Of a stretch of DNA of 64,000 nt, positions 37,901-51,452 are shown piece after piece. The position numbers and the translations under genes were made by a program. The notes beneath the pieces are model-generated. The model was not told where the DNA came from and did not search any database. It saw nothing but the letters and a program-made list of their open reading frames with translations. Origin of the DNA: Polydactylus sextarius. Lineage: Eukaryota; Chordata; Actinopteri; Polynemidae. Location of the stretch: contig CM028922.1 in assembly GCA_016801845.1 (NCBI GenBank), forward strand, positions 2,881,001 to 2,945,000, in the 5' to 3' direction. Position 1 is the first letter of the stretch; the number at the start of each line of letters is the position of its first letter.

Positions 37901-39514
37901 CAAGTACAGCTGTGTGTTATTCATCATTCATGATCAGTGCCAGACTAAATTACAGACAGCTGCGTGATAACAGAGTCAAGAATGTAGGAAGAGTTCCAGA
38001 GAGCTTTCTGTTACGACAAAAGCTATCTATCTTTTTAGAGTTAAAAAAAAGAAGAAAGATAGAAAGAAGAAACAAGAAAATTGCAGGATCAGTGTTTGTC
38101 TTTGGTCGACACAAACAATGAAAAGACCAGTCGATTTATAGCCCCGTCCAAGCTCTTAATGACTCTCCAAACCGTCCTCCAGCAATTGAGATGGCTCATC
38201 AATTTAATTACTTTACAACACAGGTCCGCCCTATTCTGTCAAGCGTCTGGCATTGGAAGTTTCCAGTCACCCTTCACTTGTAAATATGCCAGAAGAAAAC
38301 CTCTTTTGCGCTGCATTTTACAATGTTACATCCAAAGTCAAACTAGGATTGATGTATCGAAGGAGGATGTAAAAAAAAACTGCTTCATCATAAAATGTGT
38401 TAAACATGTATTTGTAATAAATTTGTGCTCATTATAGAGGTATTTATGATGCTCACATGTGTGTCACATGCATCTAAAAGACAATATTAAAGGTTAAATC
38501 TGTGTACAATCAATACCAGAGCACACACAGTGCAACAGGATGAATCAAAACCACCTCTATTCATATAGGTCCCTTAGCGTGTATACATACGCACAGAGCA
38601 TAACACCAAAGCATACTAATTATGGCTGTAAATGGTACATAAAATATTACTGATTGCTTGGAAATACCAGAAAAGCCAAGAAAGAATAAAGCAGATGGCA
38701 TACAACTTTAATGAGCGACATTTATCTTGGGGAAAAAAAAGATTAAAAAGAGGTGATTATGCAAATGACTTTTAAAATATATACCATGTATCACATTGAT
38801 ATTTAATCATACTTTTAAGTGCAAGGTCTTACCATGACCTATGAAGAGCACAGGTACTTTTTGAGAAGATTTAATATCCTATTTGTTGGAGAATTCATTG
38901 TTCGTTCTATTTTTTGTTTATTTCAGGAAATTGAGGGCTGTTTGTCTGTTTTGTCCTTTTATTCTGGTTCCAGAATTGTTCAGTGAAAATGTTCAATTGT
39001 TCAACCTCTAAACCAATGGGAAATAGGTCCATGAGTATGTGTCAAACTTGAGTAACAGCATACCAGAGACAGCAGATCTATAGCTGCCGTGTGTCCAAGC
39101 AGAGTAAAAGCTTCAGTCCAGTATTGTTAGTGTGGCAAAAGTCTGCTGTCCCCTAGAAATCAGTTGTCAACACCCACTGAGCTCTGCTAGCTCTTCTAGT
39201 TAACAGCAGCTCAACACCTGCTCAGCTGACAGCAGGCCTCGATGATGAGTGTAACCACTAGACGTTTCATCAGTGGGTCTATCACTGACAGGTTTGTCTC
39301 TTACACAAACTTGAACACACGCACTTGCTACTGCAATGTGTTTCCTGTGTGTTGACATCATGCTTTCAGGCTCACAAAAATATGGATTTTTATACACCCA
39401 GGTGGCTTTAATTGACACAGCTGAATTTTATTTAGTGTCGTATCAACCGCAGTCATAACCATTAAAAATACTGCACACTTCCCACATTGTACACCAGCAT
39501 CTGACTACACTTAC
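28961..39514 (-). other. astn2: astn2 intron, 10.6 kb
   Basis: Phase-0 intron with donor GTAAGT at 39514. Next to the acceptor is a roughly 300-base purine-rich plus strand (28961-29270), which is pyrimidine-rich in the transcript. Homopolymer T runs sit at about 29631 and 30641-30659, and A runs at 33090-33105. Complex, non-repetitive stretches at 31620-31860, 36290-36490 and 38120-38345 may be conserved non-coding DNA. I see no exon or RNA gene. Confidence 0.85.
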
Positions 39515-39665
39515 CATGCAGCCTGATGAGTCTAACTGTCGGTCAGACACGCACTTGAAGTTCTTCTTGCAGCCGCCGTTATCTTTGGAGCAGTCGCGTA
39601 CAGGCCCAAAAGATGCCAGCAGGTCCTCTACTGTCTCGAAGTAAGTAGACATCATGGCCTCTTCC
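39515..39665 (-). CDS. astn2: astn2 exon, EGF-2
   Basis: 151-nt exon, phase 2 to phase 0. The acceptor ends CATTTCAG at 39666 and the donor is GCATG|GTAAGT. It encodes EEAMMSTYFETVEDLLASFG followed by DCSKDNGGCKKNFKC and DSSGCM. The Asp-Asn-Gly-Gly-Cys and FKC spacing marks the second EGF-like domain, which closes in the next exon. Confidence 0.97.
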
Positions 39666-40659
39666 CTGAAATGACAGCAACAGCAAAAATAAAAAAAAAA
39701 AAATAATACGGATGCTGATGTAAGTAATGACACGTGATTGAACAGCTGAACATTATCCTTCACCACCTGGAAAGCAGTTTCTCATAACCTTGCTGTTTCC
39801 AGTGCAGTTAAAAACCTTCCTGCTTGCACAAAATGTGGAGGTTTAATGGCTTTTACATTTCCACCTGTAATTAATGACTGGTTGAAATGTTTGGAGCTCA
39901 TATTACTTTTTATAAAAGTGTATTAATTTTAGAACAATGCCTGACAAAACACGAAAAAAGTGTAAATTCTGAAAATGAAAGTTGACAGTACCAGAGCTAT
40001 TACAGAGTACAGGAAGTGTTTTTTTTTTCTTCCTTAGTTTCATTTTGTGGCAGTGCAAAGGCAAATGTTAATAAACCCTCAAATACTAGTCCAATATTGA
40101 TGTACCCTAGGGCATGTGTTGTACTATAGCAGTAGCTACAGCATTTTATTTATTTATTAAAAAAAAAAGCTGGTTTAAAAGTTTCACTGGAGTTATGCGA
40201 GTAGCAGTTCATGCAGGTCCGGGGAGGGTCACGTCTGGGACTAATCGATGCTTTGGCATTAATTAGACACAGTGTGTTGATGGAGAGCCTGGGGAATCAG
40301 CAATCTCCATCCATTAACTCTCAAAACTAATCCAAGGCCAAAGCATCCAGGTCCGCCCTAGCTGGCAGTGTTGGAAATACAAACACATGAACACACACTA
40401 GAAGGCAAAATAATTGATTTAACTCCTTGTGTTTTATTGATGCACTTAATTTATTTTTGACATATAGGGTAGCATTACAAAGATATTATTCATTTGCAGA
40501 GCTCTGTGGGGCTAGATGGAAATGTGCCATATTTTATGAGATATGAATATTAATATATCTTTATTTGAGCTACGCTGCATGTTAATTCACACAAATATGG
40601 CAATATTTTATAATATGACTATGACATGACAGCCATGTTAGCAAATCACTGACGCTGTG

Positions 40660-41090
40660 TTAAGGCACAGTGCTGCTTTGAGTTAAATACTAATGTCAGT
40701 ATGTTAACATTCTGATGTTTAAGAGATGATATGTTCACCATTGTCCCCACATTGGCAAAACATGCTAGTATGCTAACATATGCTAATAGTGTAATAAGAT
40801 TCTGATTGAATGAAAAGTCAGGGGACCTCCGAAGTCATTGCTATTCATGCTCGGAGGAAACCAGATTTAATGGCCTTCTATCCACTCAAAGTCACCAAAA
40901 TCAGCCTTGTGGTGGAGCTAGACGTCTAAAGAGGGTTGGTAGGCCACAACCTCTGGAGGACGTGGATGTCTGTCCCACATCTCGTGACAATCTGAACAGT
41001 AGTTTTTGAAATATTTCAGTGGTGAACCAACTGACAGACAGAATATCTTTGCCATCATCTCGGGCCATGCCTCTAGCATGACTAAAACAG
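40660..41090 (+). repeat. Old dispersed teleost-type repeat
   Basis: The sequence follows the pattern of a very common fish repeat: CAGTGCTGCTTTGAG, then a GCTAACAT-rich part (CTAGTATGCTAACATATGCT), then AAAGTCAGGGGACC...AAGTCATTG...GAATGTCTG-like and AATATTTCAGT...GACAGACAGA, ending GCCATGCCTCTAGCATGACT. The copy is diverged, so insertion is not recent. I recognise it by familiarity and cannot name the family. It is non-coding. Confidence 0.7.
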
Positions 41091-43989
41091 TCAACAGAAC
41101 AATTGAGCCGATAATTAAACCATGTTTTCAGTGTAGACTGGGGTTAAGTCTAATTAGAGTCTCATTGATCTGCTTCAGTGAGTATTTGTGTGTGTCTGTC
41201 ACTTTGCTGCTGCCAGAACAACACCTCCTTTAAAAATCATTATAAACAAAGTGAGAATCTGTTATTTCCAAAAACTGGATCCTTGTATTTTTTTTCTCAG
41301 AAATGTCAGCTTGACCAGTGGTCTACAGCTCAGCTGCTATATTCACTTCGGCATGCTCAGACATGCCCACGCACTGAGTTCTCTATGCCCGCTGTCAGGA
41401 GTGAACGAAGGGGTAGGCAACCTCTGTGTTTTCTTTGCAAAGAAACAAAAGCGCTGTCTCTTGCAATGGGACTACAGGGACCACAGTGTGTTGTGATGGT
41501 GACTTGACTACACAAACAGCAACGAGATCTTGAATGATAGAAAGACAGACTCCCTGCTGAGGAGGAGGATTTTTTTGGGGTGTTGTCACTGTTGGTGTTT
41601 GTGTTTCTTCACCTCTGTGGCAATGTCATTTCAAAACATTGAATGTCTTCAAGATACTGAAAATAGGGTCACTGAAAGAATAATATACATATTGATATTG
41701 CTGTTGCTGATTTGATTAAATCTCTGCTCAAGTGGATATAGAGCATCACACAGTAATTTATCTTCCAAAGTTTCTTCAACGAGCAAAGCTGGCAAAGCTG
41801 AGCCCTTATTGACTTAGTATTAACTGTGAATTGCGGAAAGAATTGTATATTGTGACCTTGTCATTGGCTTTGGGCAAAGATGAAAGGCAAAGCATTAAAA
41901 TTCATCACAAAAGGTAGGAATGCTCCGTGCTCTGCATTGACAAAAATACTTTCAAAATTCATAACTTATTCATATGAGCAGGGATGTATTGTGGGTAGTG
42001 GTGGACAGACAACGTCTACCTACCTATTCATAGAATTGAATATTTTATTCTTTTTCATAGTTTAGGCTTTTGTCTGATCAGTGTTTGGAATGCTGTTAAA
42101 CATGTCATGTTGTTCTGAGCGAGGTACTTCTTGTATTAAATATTTGGTTTTCATGTTAGATTTATGCTACATCAGTACGTAATTGGCACATCTTCCTTGT
42201 GTGAGCGGCGAAGCATTACGACTCACTGACAGCACATGGGCTGTCCCTTTACAAAAAACCAAACAGTTGCTGGCACTGCGCTGTGCTAATAGCAAATCAC
42301 TCAGTGTCCTCACTGTCACACTCTCTGAATATATTAAAACAATAAAAAGAGCCCAGACAAGTAACCTATCAGGCTTGACTTTAATTTATGAAGCAGGATG
42401 TTTGTGTTGATTTGGTATGTTGTAGATTTTTTTTTTTTTTTTTTGTAATTACAAAGTATTCCTCTGGCTATTTGTTCTTTACGTTATTAATGATCACCTA
42501 ATTAACTACGCCTCTGGTCCATCTGATTTGAGCATTCAATCAAATGTGGAGATTAATGAAATCAACTAAACAAGAAAAAGTGCATTTCATAGTAGTTTGT
42601 TGATCATGAGGTGGTGGGGGTGGTGGGATGAGAGAATGTGATTAAACATACTGAAAAATTTTAAGATAATTAAAATGTCACCTTCTGTTTGCAACAGACT
42701 ATCAAATGTGTTTTGATCCCTAATAGACACTGGTGATGTAATTATGTCAGACTCATTATATAAGTAGTATTGATGTCAACCAGTAATTTCCAATATTCAG
42801 GATTAATGCACATTGCAACTCTTTTCTGGTAATAAATTAGAGTCTACTGTTGACCACATGAACATCTCTACTACAGTTAAGGATTTTGGATACATGCTTT
42901 TCCTAAGAAAAAAAAAAAAAACATTTGAAATACGCAGGTAAATTAACCTTTTGGTCAACCACTGATTGTCATGGGAGGCTATTTTAAATTCACGTATAAT
43001 TATTTAGGCTTCTTTGGGGAAGCCCTTCTAGAATAACTTTAGGACGCAGTTGCTGAACTGTCCAAACACATAGAACGAGAACTGCTATAAAGTTCACATT
43101 TGGCTGTTGTTCCACACTTACGTTGAAGTGTAATAGAGCTGTGTTTGTTTGTTTATTGCTGAAGCTGGGACCTGTGAGATCAACCATCTTGTAATCATTT
43201 TCAGTATGTTTTCCTCATGAAACTACATGAGCCACTATGTTACAATATTCACACGAGCCTTTCTTTAATTCCCACAAACAAAACGTATTTGCCTAAAAAA
43301 CGGTGTCCTATGGGAAACAGGTGGGTCACAGTTCTTGTTTTGATGTTGCTGCTCTCACCTCCTTGGTGGTGCAGGTTCATGACTAATGGGAACTAGACCT
43401 GGAGATAATGATGTGCCACGTTGTCACTCAGCTGAAAACTCTCTGTCGTACATCAGAGATCAAAGGCCCACAGACCAATGAAGCCAGAAAGTCTAAATCA
43501 TCCGGATCCAGTGGAAATGAAGCCCTATCATCACCCAACTGGAGAGTCTCAAGACTTCAGCTGCACATCAGAGTAGGAACAGAGTGCTCTCTCGTCAGAG
43601 TCTGGTGCCCACATTCAATGTGCTTAACTCAACTCACTAAAAAAGGGGAAATGCAGCTCCCGAGCGTATTGGAGACGAATGACTCGCCACTGGCACACTT
43701 GCACACTTGCACACGATGCTGCACATCTCACAGGATATCTGTGGGAATACTGCCCTTTTCCAAACCAAAAAAATGGTGCAAACAAATGTAGCCACCACCG
43801 CTCCAGAGCCAATGATCCTGCTGGTCAAAAGGCAGACATCAGTGCAGTACTTACTGGGCTACAGATATATTCATCATGGACCCCAGTAATGAAAACTTGC
43901 CCTTAGAATGAATAGATGTAATCTTTCTTTTGGGGACGGTGCCCGATTTGGTCACAGCTTTGGCTCTGGAACCAAACCTCTTGATAGAC

Positions 43990-44205
43990 GGTGGACTCCT
44001 ACTCAGGAACTGCCCATGGCGAGATGTGCCAGTTGGTCGTGGGACTACTCACAAATCACAAGCTGACTGCTGCAAAGTTGGACTTTCTGCCGGTGGATGA
44101 AAGAGTCATCGTCATGTGGCTGCGTAATGCAGAGAGAAAAACTATTACTGTCGTTGGCGCATATGCGCTCATTTTTGGTTATTACACTGAGGGGGCTGGT
44201 AAGAT
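43990..44205 (+). mobile_element. Decayed LINE fragment, endonuclease domain
   Basis: The plus-strand frame from 43991 to 44245 contains SYSGTAHGE, VGLLTNHKL, FLPVDERVIVMWLR and TITVVGAYA in order, spaced as in the apurinic-type endonuclease of fish non-LTR retrotransposons of the L2/RTE type (usual pattern YSG-A-GE, VGLL, F-PV-ERV--LRL, LTVV-AYAP). The conserved AYAP becomes AYAL and the frame dissolves after about 44165, so this is a dead fragment. No reverse transcriptase is visible downstream. Weakly related sequence may extend left to about 43480. Confidence 0.75.
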
Positions 44206-47200
44206 GTTACGCTCCATGAATCAGATACCTACAAACGGTAGCTGATAATGTGACAGTGGCTAAATGGAATGTTAATTTAATCAAGAGTGCATAAAATTGA
44301 AGTTATGAGCACCAAATTCATTATGAAATTTCAGAATATTACTTGATTTTAGGACACCTACTTTAAATAGTTAATGAGGATTAGCTGCAACAGCTGAGTG
44401 TTGTAAATCATATCACAGCTGATAACGCTCATGTTGATTGAGGTTTTTACCTACAAGGGTTGATTTATTTGTATATTTTTCCAGGTGCAGTGAGTCTGTT
44501 CATATGGATCACACAGGAAGACAACAACAACCCGTGTATTTGCCTTGGTTAAAGGACATTTTGGAGTAATGTATAGATACAGTTTAGCACTGAAAGCACA
44601 CTCACTACTCAATATGTGCTATGAAGTTGATAATGCATTTATGTTTATATGATTGTATTCAGATCTCTATAGTGTTGTACCAACATCTAAAACAGTTCAG
44701 TGTCTGTCTTGGTCTTGAATGTCTTATTTTTCTTCTCTTAAGTTGGCGTCTCAATTTTTCTGAATTAGACAGCCAACACATGGCATTCTGTGCATGAGTT
44801 CTTTCTGCCAGTCACTCAAAGCACTGACAAACGTCTCCTTAATTGAGAGGAAAACAGAGGGTTGGGAAGGTGAGGCAGAAAAAATAATGGGTTGCCTCAG
44901 CTGTGAGGTGCATGCTAACTGGCTCTCCTACTAGATAGAAGGAATAGTGAGTTGAAAAAAAAAAAAAAAAAGGAAAACAATCTATTTCAAGATGCCTGTT
45001 GCAAGACAGTCCAGAGGGAGAAAAATTGGGTGAAATGCTAAAGAAAACTCTCAGTAAGGATATTGGAAAGTTTCTTAAAATGTTGTGCAACATGTTAAAT
45101 TACGACATAAAGTCCGGAAAGAATTCAGAAAAGTTTGCCGCTCAGTGTTTAATTTGCAGGAACCCGGAATCTGTTTTGTAATAGTGGATGAGATGAGTAA
45201 AGCAATACATGCATGCATCACGCTACAGCTCGGTTTAAAGTTTATGTATTGTTACCGAAATCAACACAGACTTAAATCTGGATTATGTTTCTTTTCCAAA
45301 TCATTAGCTAATCAAGATCATCTCCGTTGGCACTGCGCCTCTGTTGCTTGACCTAGAAGCACATTGGTTGCATCTAAACACTGACTAATGTACTTGTTAT
45401 TAATCTCCCTCTCTGCCTCTTGCTTTTCCAGATGATGAATGACCAGGAGACGCTGCCCAAAGTTAGAGCGCTGCTCCAGCATGATTACAGAGCCCGTTAT
45501 TGGTCTGCCCATGCACTTGATTAATGCTCTTGTTCCAGCTCCCCACAAATATGCTGACTCTCATCAAGCACTTTCGTCATTGAACAGAGCACATTTAAAA
45601 AAAAAAAACTTGCCGTAATCACTGAGGAAAAATCTAACGGGTGAGAAAAGTAGCTAAACTTGTGTGTTAAAATAAAGATTGATACATCAGTTCTTTAGTT
45701 TGAGTGCAGAGTTATAAAACATACTTGAAGGAGATTTGGAGTAAAGGGAAGTGGATTTATGCACCTAAATTTTTTCTGGTGTCAACTGCTTGCAGTTGCA
45801 TTGAATTATGGGCAATGGCACATTTTGATGGTTCTCTTGATCACAGTGAGTGAGATCATTAATCACCAGCGTGAGGTGACACCAGTTACCCGAGGTTATT
45901 AACAGTTCCTTATTGACAAAAATGCCAGTCTCAGATCACAGTTTAGAATGACCGAATCGTTGTGTGTTGTGATATTCATGAGCTTTTTCCTGACACGCTG
46001 GCTTTGGTTCAACAGTAGAAATGCAAGGCTAATATTAGATAAGATTAAATTTTAATCATAGCCAGCAGGGCAGTGAGTCAGAGAATTTATTCTTTTTAAA
46101 TATGAGAATTTAATAAAATAAATGTTTGGGAAAAGACCAAACATAGTGTATACAGTATGGTATATAGTTGTAAATGGAAAGAAGTTTTTTTTTTCTTTTG
46201 TAAATGGAACACGTACAAAGTAAGCTTTAAACTTATACATTACAATGATGTCTTGGAGTTACAACATTTACAACAGATTGTTACTCAAGGCAACAAAAAA
46301 GGCTCCGTGTGAATTCCAACACTGACACACTTATTGATTTGTTAACCAGACTAAACACTAAACACAGCAAAACAGTACAACCTGTTTCATGCTTTGCATT
46401 CAGTGCAGGGATCCAACGTTAAAGAGGAAGCTCACACAAAGAGTAAATGTTTACTTTGATCTAGCGAAGCTTAGCTGGAGGCGTCTTCACAAACACCAGA
46501 GTATCTGTGAAGGTTGTCTGTCACTATGACCTTCCATTAACCTCTCATGGAAATGCACTGAGATCTATAAATTGATTTATTTTTGTGATTTGTTAATGCC
46601 ATTTGATTTCAATAGAGAGATGTACAGGATGTACTGAATGTCTGAATTCTTGTAGTAATCTATACCACAAAAGCAGAAGCCATACTTTCTTATAATTATG
46701 ACTAACTTTAGTCTTTTTATGTTTCTTGTATTCAAATACACCTTAGCAGACAGGATGGACAGTCACTGAAATGACTATTCTCCTACCACGTCTGGCTTTA
46801 AATGTCAAGGACTATATAGGGAAAGTAATTAAAATGTAAATATAATGAGAATAAAGATGACATATCTTGATATATATCTTGGCAACTTTATAAGGTGTTC
46901 TGCTTTAAAATATAGCTGCAATCATTTTATTATAGATAAATCATCGAATAAGTTATTTTGTTAACCTTTTGGTTGTGCAGGTTAATGCTGAATTATCAGT
47001 GATGTGTGTACTCAGAGTGAAATCAGGAAGATACTTTGTTATATTTCACAAAGGCTTTGACCTGTAATAAACTCTGCACATTCACCCCGGTGGATCAGGG
47101 CATTGAAATCTGCATGAACTAGTTAAGCTGTTCAGAATGGATGCACTAACAATAGTATATTAACTGTTTGTAAGAATGTTGTGTTACAGAACAAATAATG

Positions 47201-49620
47201 TAAAACAGAAGCAAAGAATCCAGCAGAAAATGTTTTTCAAAGAAAGAAAAGCAAAGTCTGTGGATCTATAGTATCTCAACATCCAAAAGCAAATATTCAA
47301 TTGTTCGAACACCACAAACACTTGCAATTTAATTCCACTCCCCTGGGGAAATAAAGCTGAACTTATCAGCATGGCTGCAGGAAAATAAATGTGGTTATGA
47401 GCTGTTCTGGGCTGATTAAAATACTGAAGTCCAGTAACTAATAAAAGAATAAAATCTAAACATACTGAGTGTGTAATTTTAAAAGCAGCTTCCCAAAGGA
47501 TTATTAAAGAATCCTACTCAGTGTGATGCTGTACAACGTTGACACCAGGAGACAAAAATCTTCTGTTAGAGGCTGAGCTTGGTTAAGCTGACACTTACTT
47601 TGACTCTCACTTATCTTTTTTTCATTTGGAATAAATTTCACCAGGTTTTTGTCAGCGAGCTGAAGGGCAAAAGTGAAATGGGCGATGCATCCTTTTTAAA
47701 AGCCACAGCAACAGTACGTTTCACCCACTTCCTGCATCAGTATGTCTATCATGACTGACTGACGACATGAATGCCTGCATAAAGACTTTGGGAAAGTGCA
47801 TCAGTGAGAAACTCCTTTGGTCCCGTGGGACTTTGTTCCACAAAAATGCTTTGGATAATGAGTAGTCTGCATTATTCATGCCAAACTGACAGATCCTCCA
47901 ATGTTATAGGAACTAATTGTTAACCAACTACAACAAATTAACATGTTGTTCTAACTGAAATGAGCTTTTGATCAGTCACCCAATGTGTAACCCCCCATCT
48001 TCATGTTTTTAAAAAAATTTTTGTTTACTTCCTGGTGTGATGTGACTGATTCATCCTTCAGCAGTATGTCACATTGGCAGATGTTGTTTCCATCACTTGT
48101 AATTGTTAATGTACAATATGTTATGCTGCCATAAGGTATCATTAAACTTGAAGTAAAATATACTAAATGAAATACTAAAAATTGTTATGTCTACATGAAG
48201 CTCACAAAGTGAGACCAAAACATCTGCATTCAAAAGAAGCCAATGGCATAATTTCAGGAAACAGCAACAGCAGGCGTGTTCGTGGCATGTCCTTCCACTG
48301 ATGAATAGCTTAACTTACTTTAACCTGCGTGGAGCTTCTTTGATGTGAAGTAAACAAAAGCTTAGTTCTTGGTCTTTGCTGAAGTGTTTGATTTGCACCT
48401 GCAGTTGTGATTTGCAAAGTCTTTTAATCGTGTACCAATGGTGGTACTTGAGTGATAGTCAAGAAAAAGAAACTGCACAAAGATACAAATGCTTTGAAGT
48501 AATTACTTTACCTTTCTGCTAAATGGAAACACTGTAATCATTTGTAATTTTTGTCATAAATGTTCTTAATCTAATCAGATCAACACGTAGCTGAAATGTG
48601 GCCACTACAAACTGCTGCTGCTCTAAAATGTCCTAATTTCTTAGCTCACCATCTTTGATATCGGCCGCTAAATAAATGAAATGGCTAATTAATCTAAAGA
48701 CATGCTGTAATTACGTCAGAATAAACAGATGTTTACAGTTATCAAGGGAGTTCTGTGCTCCTGAGGCACTTTCATAAAGTCTGTGGAAAGTTTGGACTTT
48801 TAAAGTTGAGAATATATAACAATTTATATGATCCACATTGGACATAAAAAGCAAAAATAAAAAATAGACTTCTGAGAGCTCAGTGATTGCTGTGATTTTA
48901 GGCTTTCTGAATTATAAATTAGTTTGTTGAAGATTTAGCATCACCCAAGAGCACAGAGTGTAGAGAGGATTCAGCGAAATCTACCAGTCAGGTAAAGAGA
49001 GCATTTTCTAAACAAACAGATCTGAATTCATGCTCAGAGCAGCGACTGTCTGCTCTGTTGTCAGTGTTTTAAATTAGTACAATGATGAGACATTTTGTAC
49101 CGTATTTAAAGACTCTGTGTGATGTGGGCAATGGCTGTTTGTATTAACAACATCAATATTTTTTCTTCTGTGGTCGTCAGTCAATGAACTGACCAACCTC
49201 GTCAACAAAATCAACACATCGTTTCTAGCCCAGGTATCAGGGCAACAATTTCAAGACAATGTTCCCTGAGTGTTTTTTTTTAAATTTTATTTTGCATTGT
49301 GCTGTTTGCTCAAAGTGTGACGTTTAAGTTAATAATATCACATTTATATGGCACTTTTTATGTCCTCAAAGATGCTTTATCACACAACAAGAAGAGAAAG
49401 AAATGAAAAGAAATATTACAAGGGCAGGGGTTTATTCCCTGTTCGCAAAACAAACAATAGAAGCGTGAACAGCTGCTTAACCAGGCTAAGATTTATCATT
49501 GCGAGAACCTTTAGCCTTTACACACTGGAGAGCCTTTTGTTTTGTTCCTAAGTGAAAAAAAATCCATGTTTAAAATCTTAGAATATGATGTCCATTTTTT
49601 TATTCAAAATAAATTCAATT

Positions 49621-49731
49621 CAATAACTCACTTATAACATATTTACCGCCATAGATTGTAAATTGATATTCAAAATTGAGAGTCAATAACTGACTTACAA
49701 CATAAACACTGGCATAGATTGGAAACTGATA
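49621..49731. repeat. Imperfect tandem duplication, 63-bp period
   Basis: Two copies of a unit of about 48 bases beginning CAATAACT (49621-49668 and 49684-49731) share CAATAACTxACTTAxAACAT and CATAGATTGxAAxxTGATA. A weaker third echo (CAACATAAACCATCA...) occurs at 49840-49877. Confidence 0.7.
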
Positions 49732-51452
49732 AGAAATACAATGCATTTAGTGGTGGCTTTGTGTGGATAATACAAAGTAACATTATACGCAACATTGCTT
49801 GCAAAATCCATTGTCTTTGGGGTAAACACATCTCTGTTTGCAACATAAACCATCATGGGCCATCACAGATTATTGAGAAGGTATTTTAGTTTTTCATGAA
49901 CAGGATATTTAACATAGTTATGATGTACTTATATAAAAGATTGCTGCGATGTGCTGGTGGAGTCTTAGTTTGTGTTAATGTTTACGTTGGGACTGAAACT
50001 CCTCGTCAGTCTAACAGGTTTCTTGCTTTATTTACATGCTTATGAATATAATGCCTTTCATGAGATGTCAATGTGGATAAGAATATATTTTCACACACCA
50101 CAACAATTCTCACAAGGACCCCTACCACTTCCAGATGTGGTTGGCAGCATGTCCAGATGTTACAGATAGGCTACATAGAAACATATGGGCGCAGCTGCAC
50201 AGCTTCATTCATCCATACAGTGACACCAATAAATAATTTTTCCCTGAAACAGATTTTTAAAGTAAAAAAACATACTGTGGCGTCAGCTGTAATACATGTG
50301 CAGTGCGTGAGGTGAAGTGTGCTGATGATCAGCTATGATCAGTTTCTGTTTTGACAAGACAAAACAACATGTTGCGGTGCATATACTGTGCTCATGCATT
50401 ACATTACAAGTCTTTGGACACAGAGTTTTTATGCAGCAGCAGAAGACATTTGGTTTTCTAATGAAACATCAGCCTCCCTGGATGATGTCACTAAGACTGT
50501 ATAGGTGACTGATTGTTTTAATTTGCACCTGGTGCTCTTGTCACATGTTTTTTGGATGCTCAGCTGCACTGAGACATGAGGGAAAAAAAGAGTTTTATAT
50601 TATTATGTAAGTTTTATATTGCCAATATGTTGTTATTGGACTGTGAGATTGCCAAATTCAAAATCTTGATTCCTGTTTGGATTAGCTTTTCAGATCTCTG
50701 CGCACATAATCCAACTTTCTGTAATGCTGCTTTGCCTGTCACTTTAAGCTCCTAAATCTGAGACCTCAGAAGGATTTAATGACCTGATTAAATATTCTAT
50801 GGGTAATTTGATTTTTTATTAACTGACTAATTAATTTTTATAAACTGTCTTACTTTGTTTTAATTGTTTTCTGAGCAAAACACTTATTTTCATGTTAGCG
50901 ATGCATTTTTGAGTAATAACTTAACCGTTTTTCTCCCGTGTAGACAGTTCACACCCTTCTTCATCACTTACCTGTGCTTTTAATGTCAAATAAACAAAAT
51001 TACAGTTTCTTCCAGCAAGAAGCATCAATCTGTAAAGTGACTTCAGCCAATTATGTTGATATAAACTGTGGTAAGAGGCCAGTGACATTCATATTTACCT
51101 GTTGTACAAAAATGTCATATATACAAAAATTCTCTCGGTGGCAGAACCAACACTAACACTGGTGTCATGAAACTACTCAGACTGAAGTTCAGATGTATAT
51201 TACTTGGCTTTACACACTCACTCTACACAAAGGGCTCTCATAAAACATATCTGAGCCACTCAAACTGGTGAACCCAACTTTACAATTCCATAAATACTGA
51301 TTTCTCTGTATTTGTTGATCCCTTCCAAAATAAAAAAGCATATGTAGGTATTTATGGGTCTATAAGTTTATATGGGCCAGAGAGCGAAGAAACTGTCATG
51401 CACAGTTTCTCTTGTAAGAGCAGTAGAGAGCAGCGAGCTGAGTCAGACTGAC

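Larger units (their letters stand above)
39666..51452 (-). other. astn2: astn2 intron, 11.8 kb
   Basis: Phase-2 intron with donor GTCAGT at 51452. It contains an old dispersed repeat (40660-41090), a decayed LINE endonuclease fragment (43990-44205), poly(A) and poly(T) runs (42428-42444, 42908-42921, 44956-44972) and a 63-bp-period duplication (49621-49731). Candidate conserved islands lie near 42480-42600 and 48640-48730. No exon or RNA gene was recognised. Confidence 0.85.
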
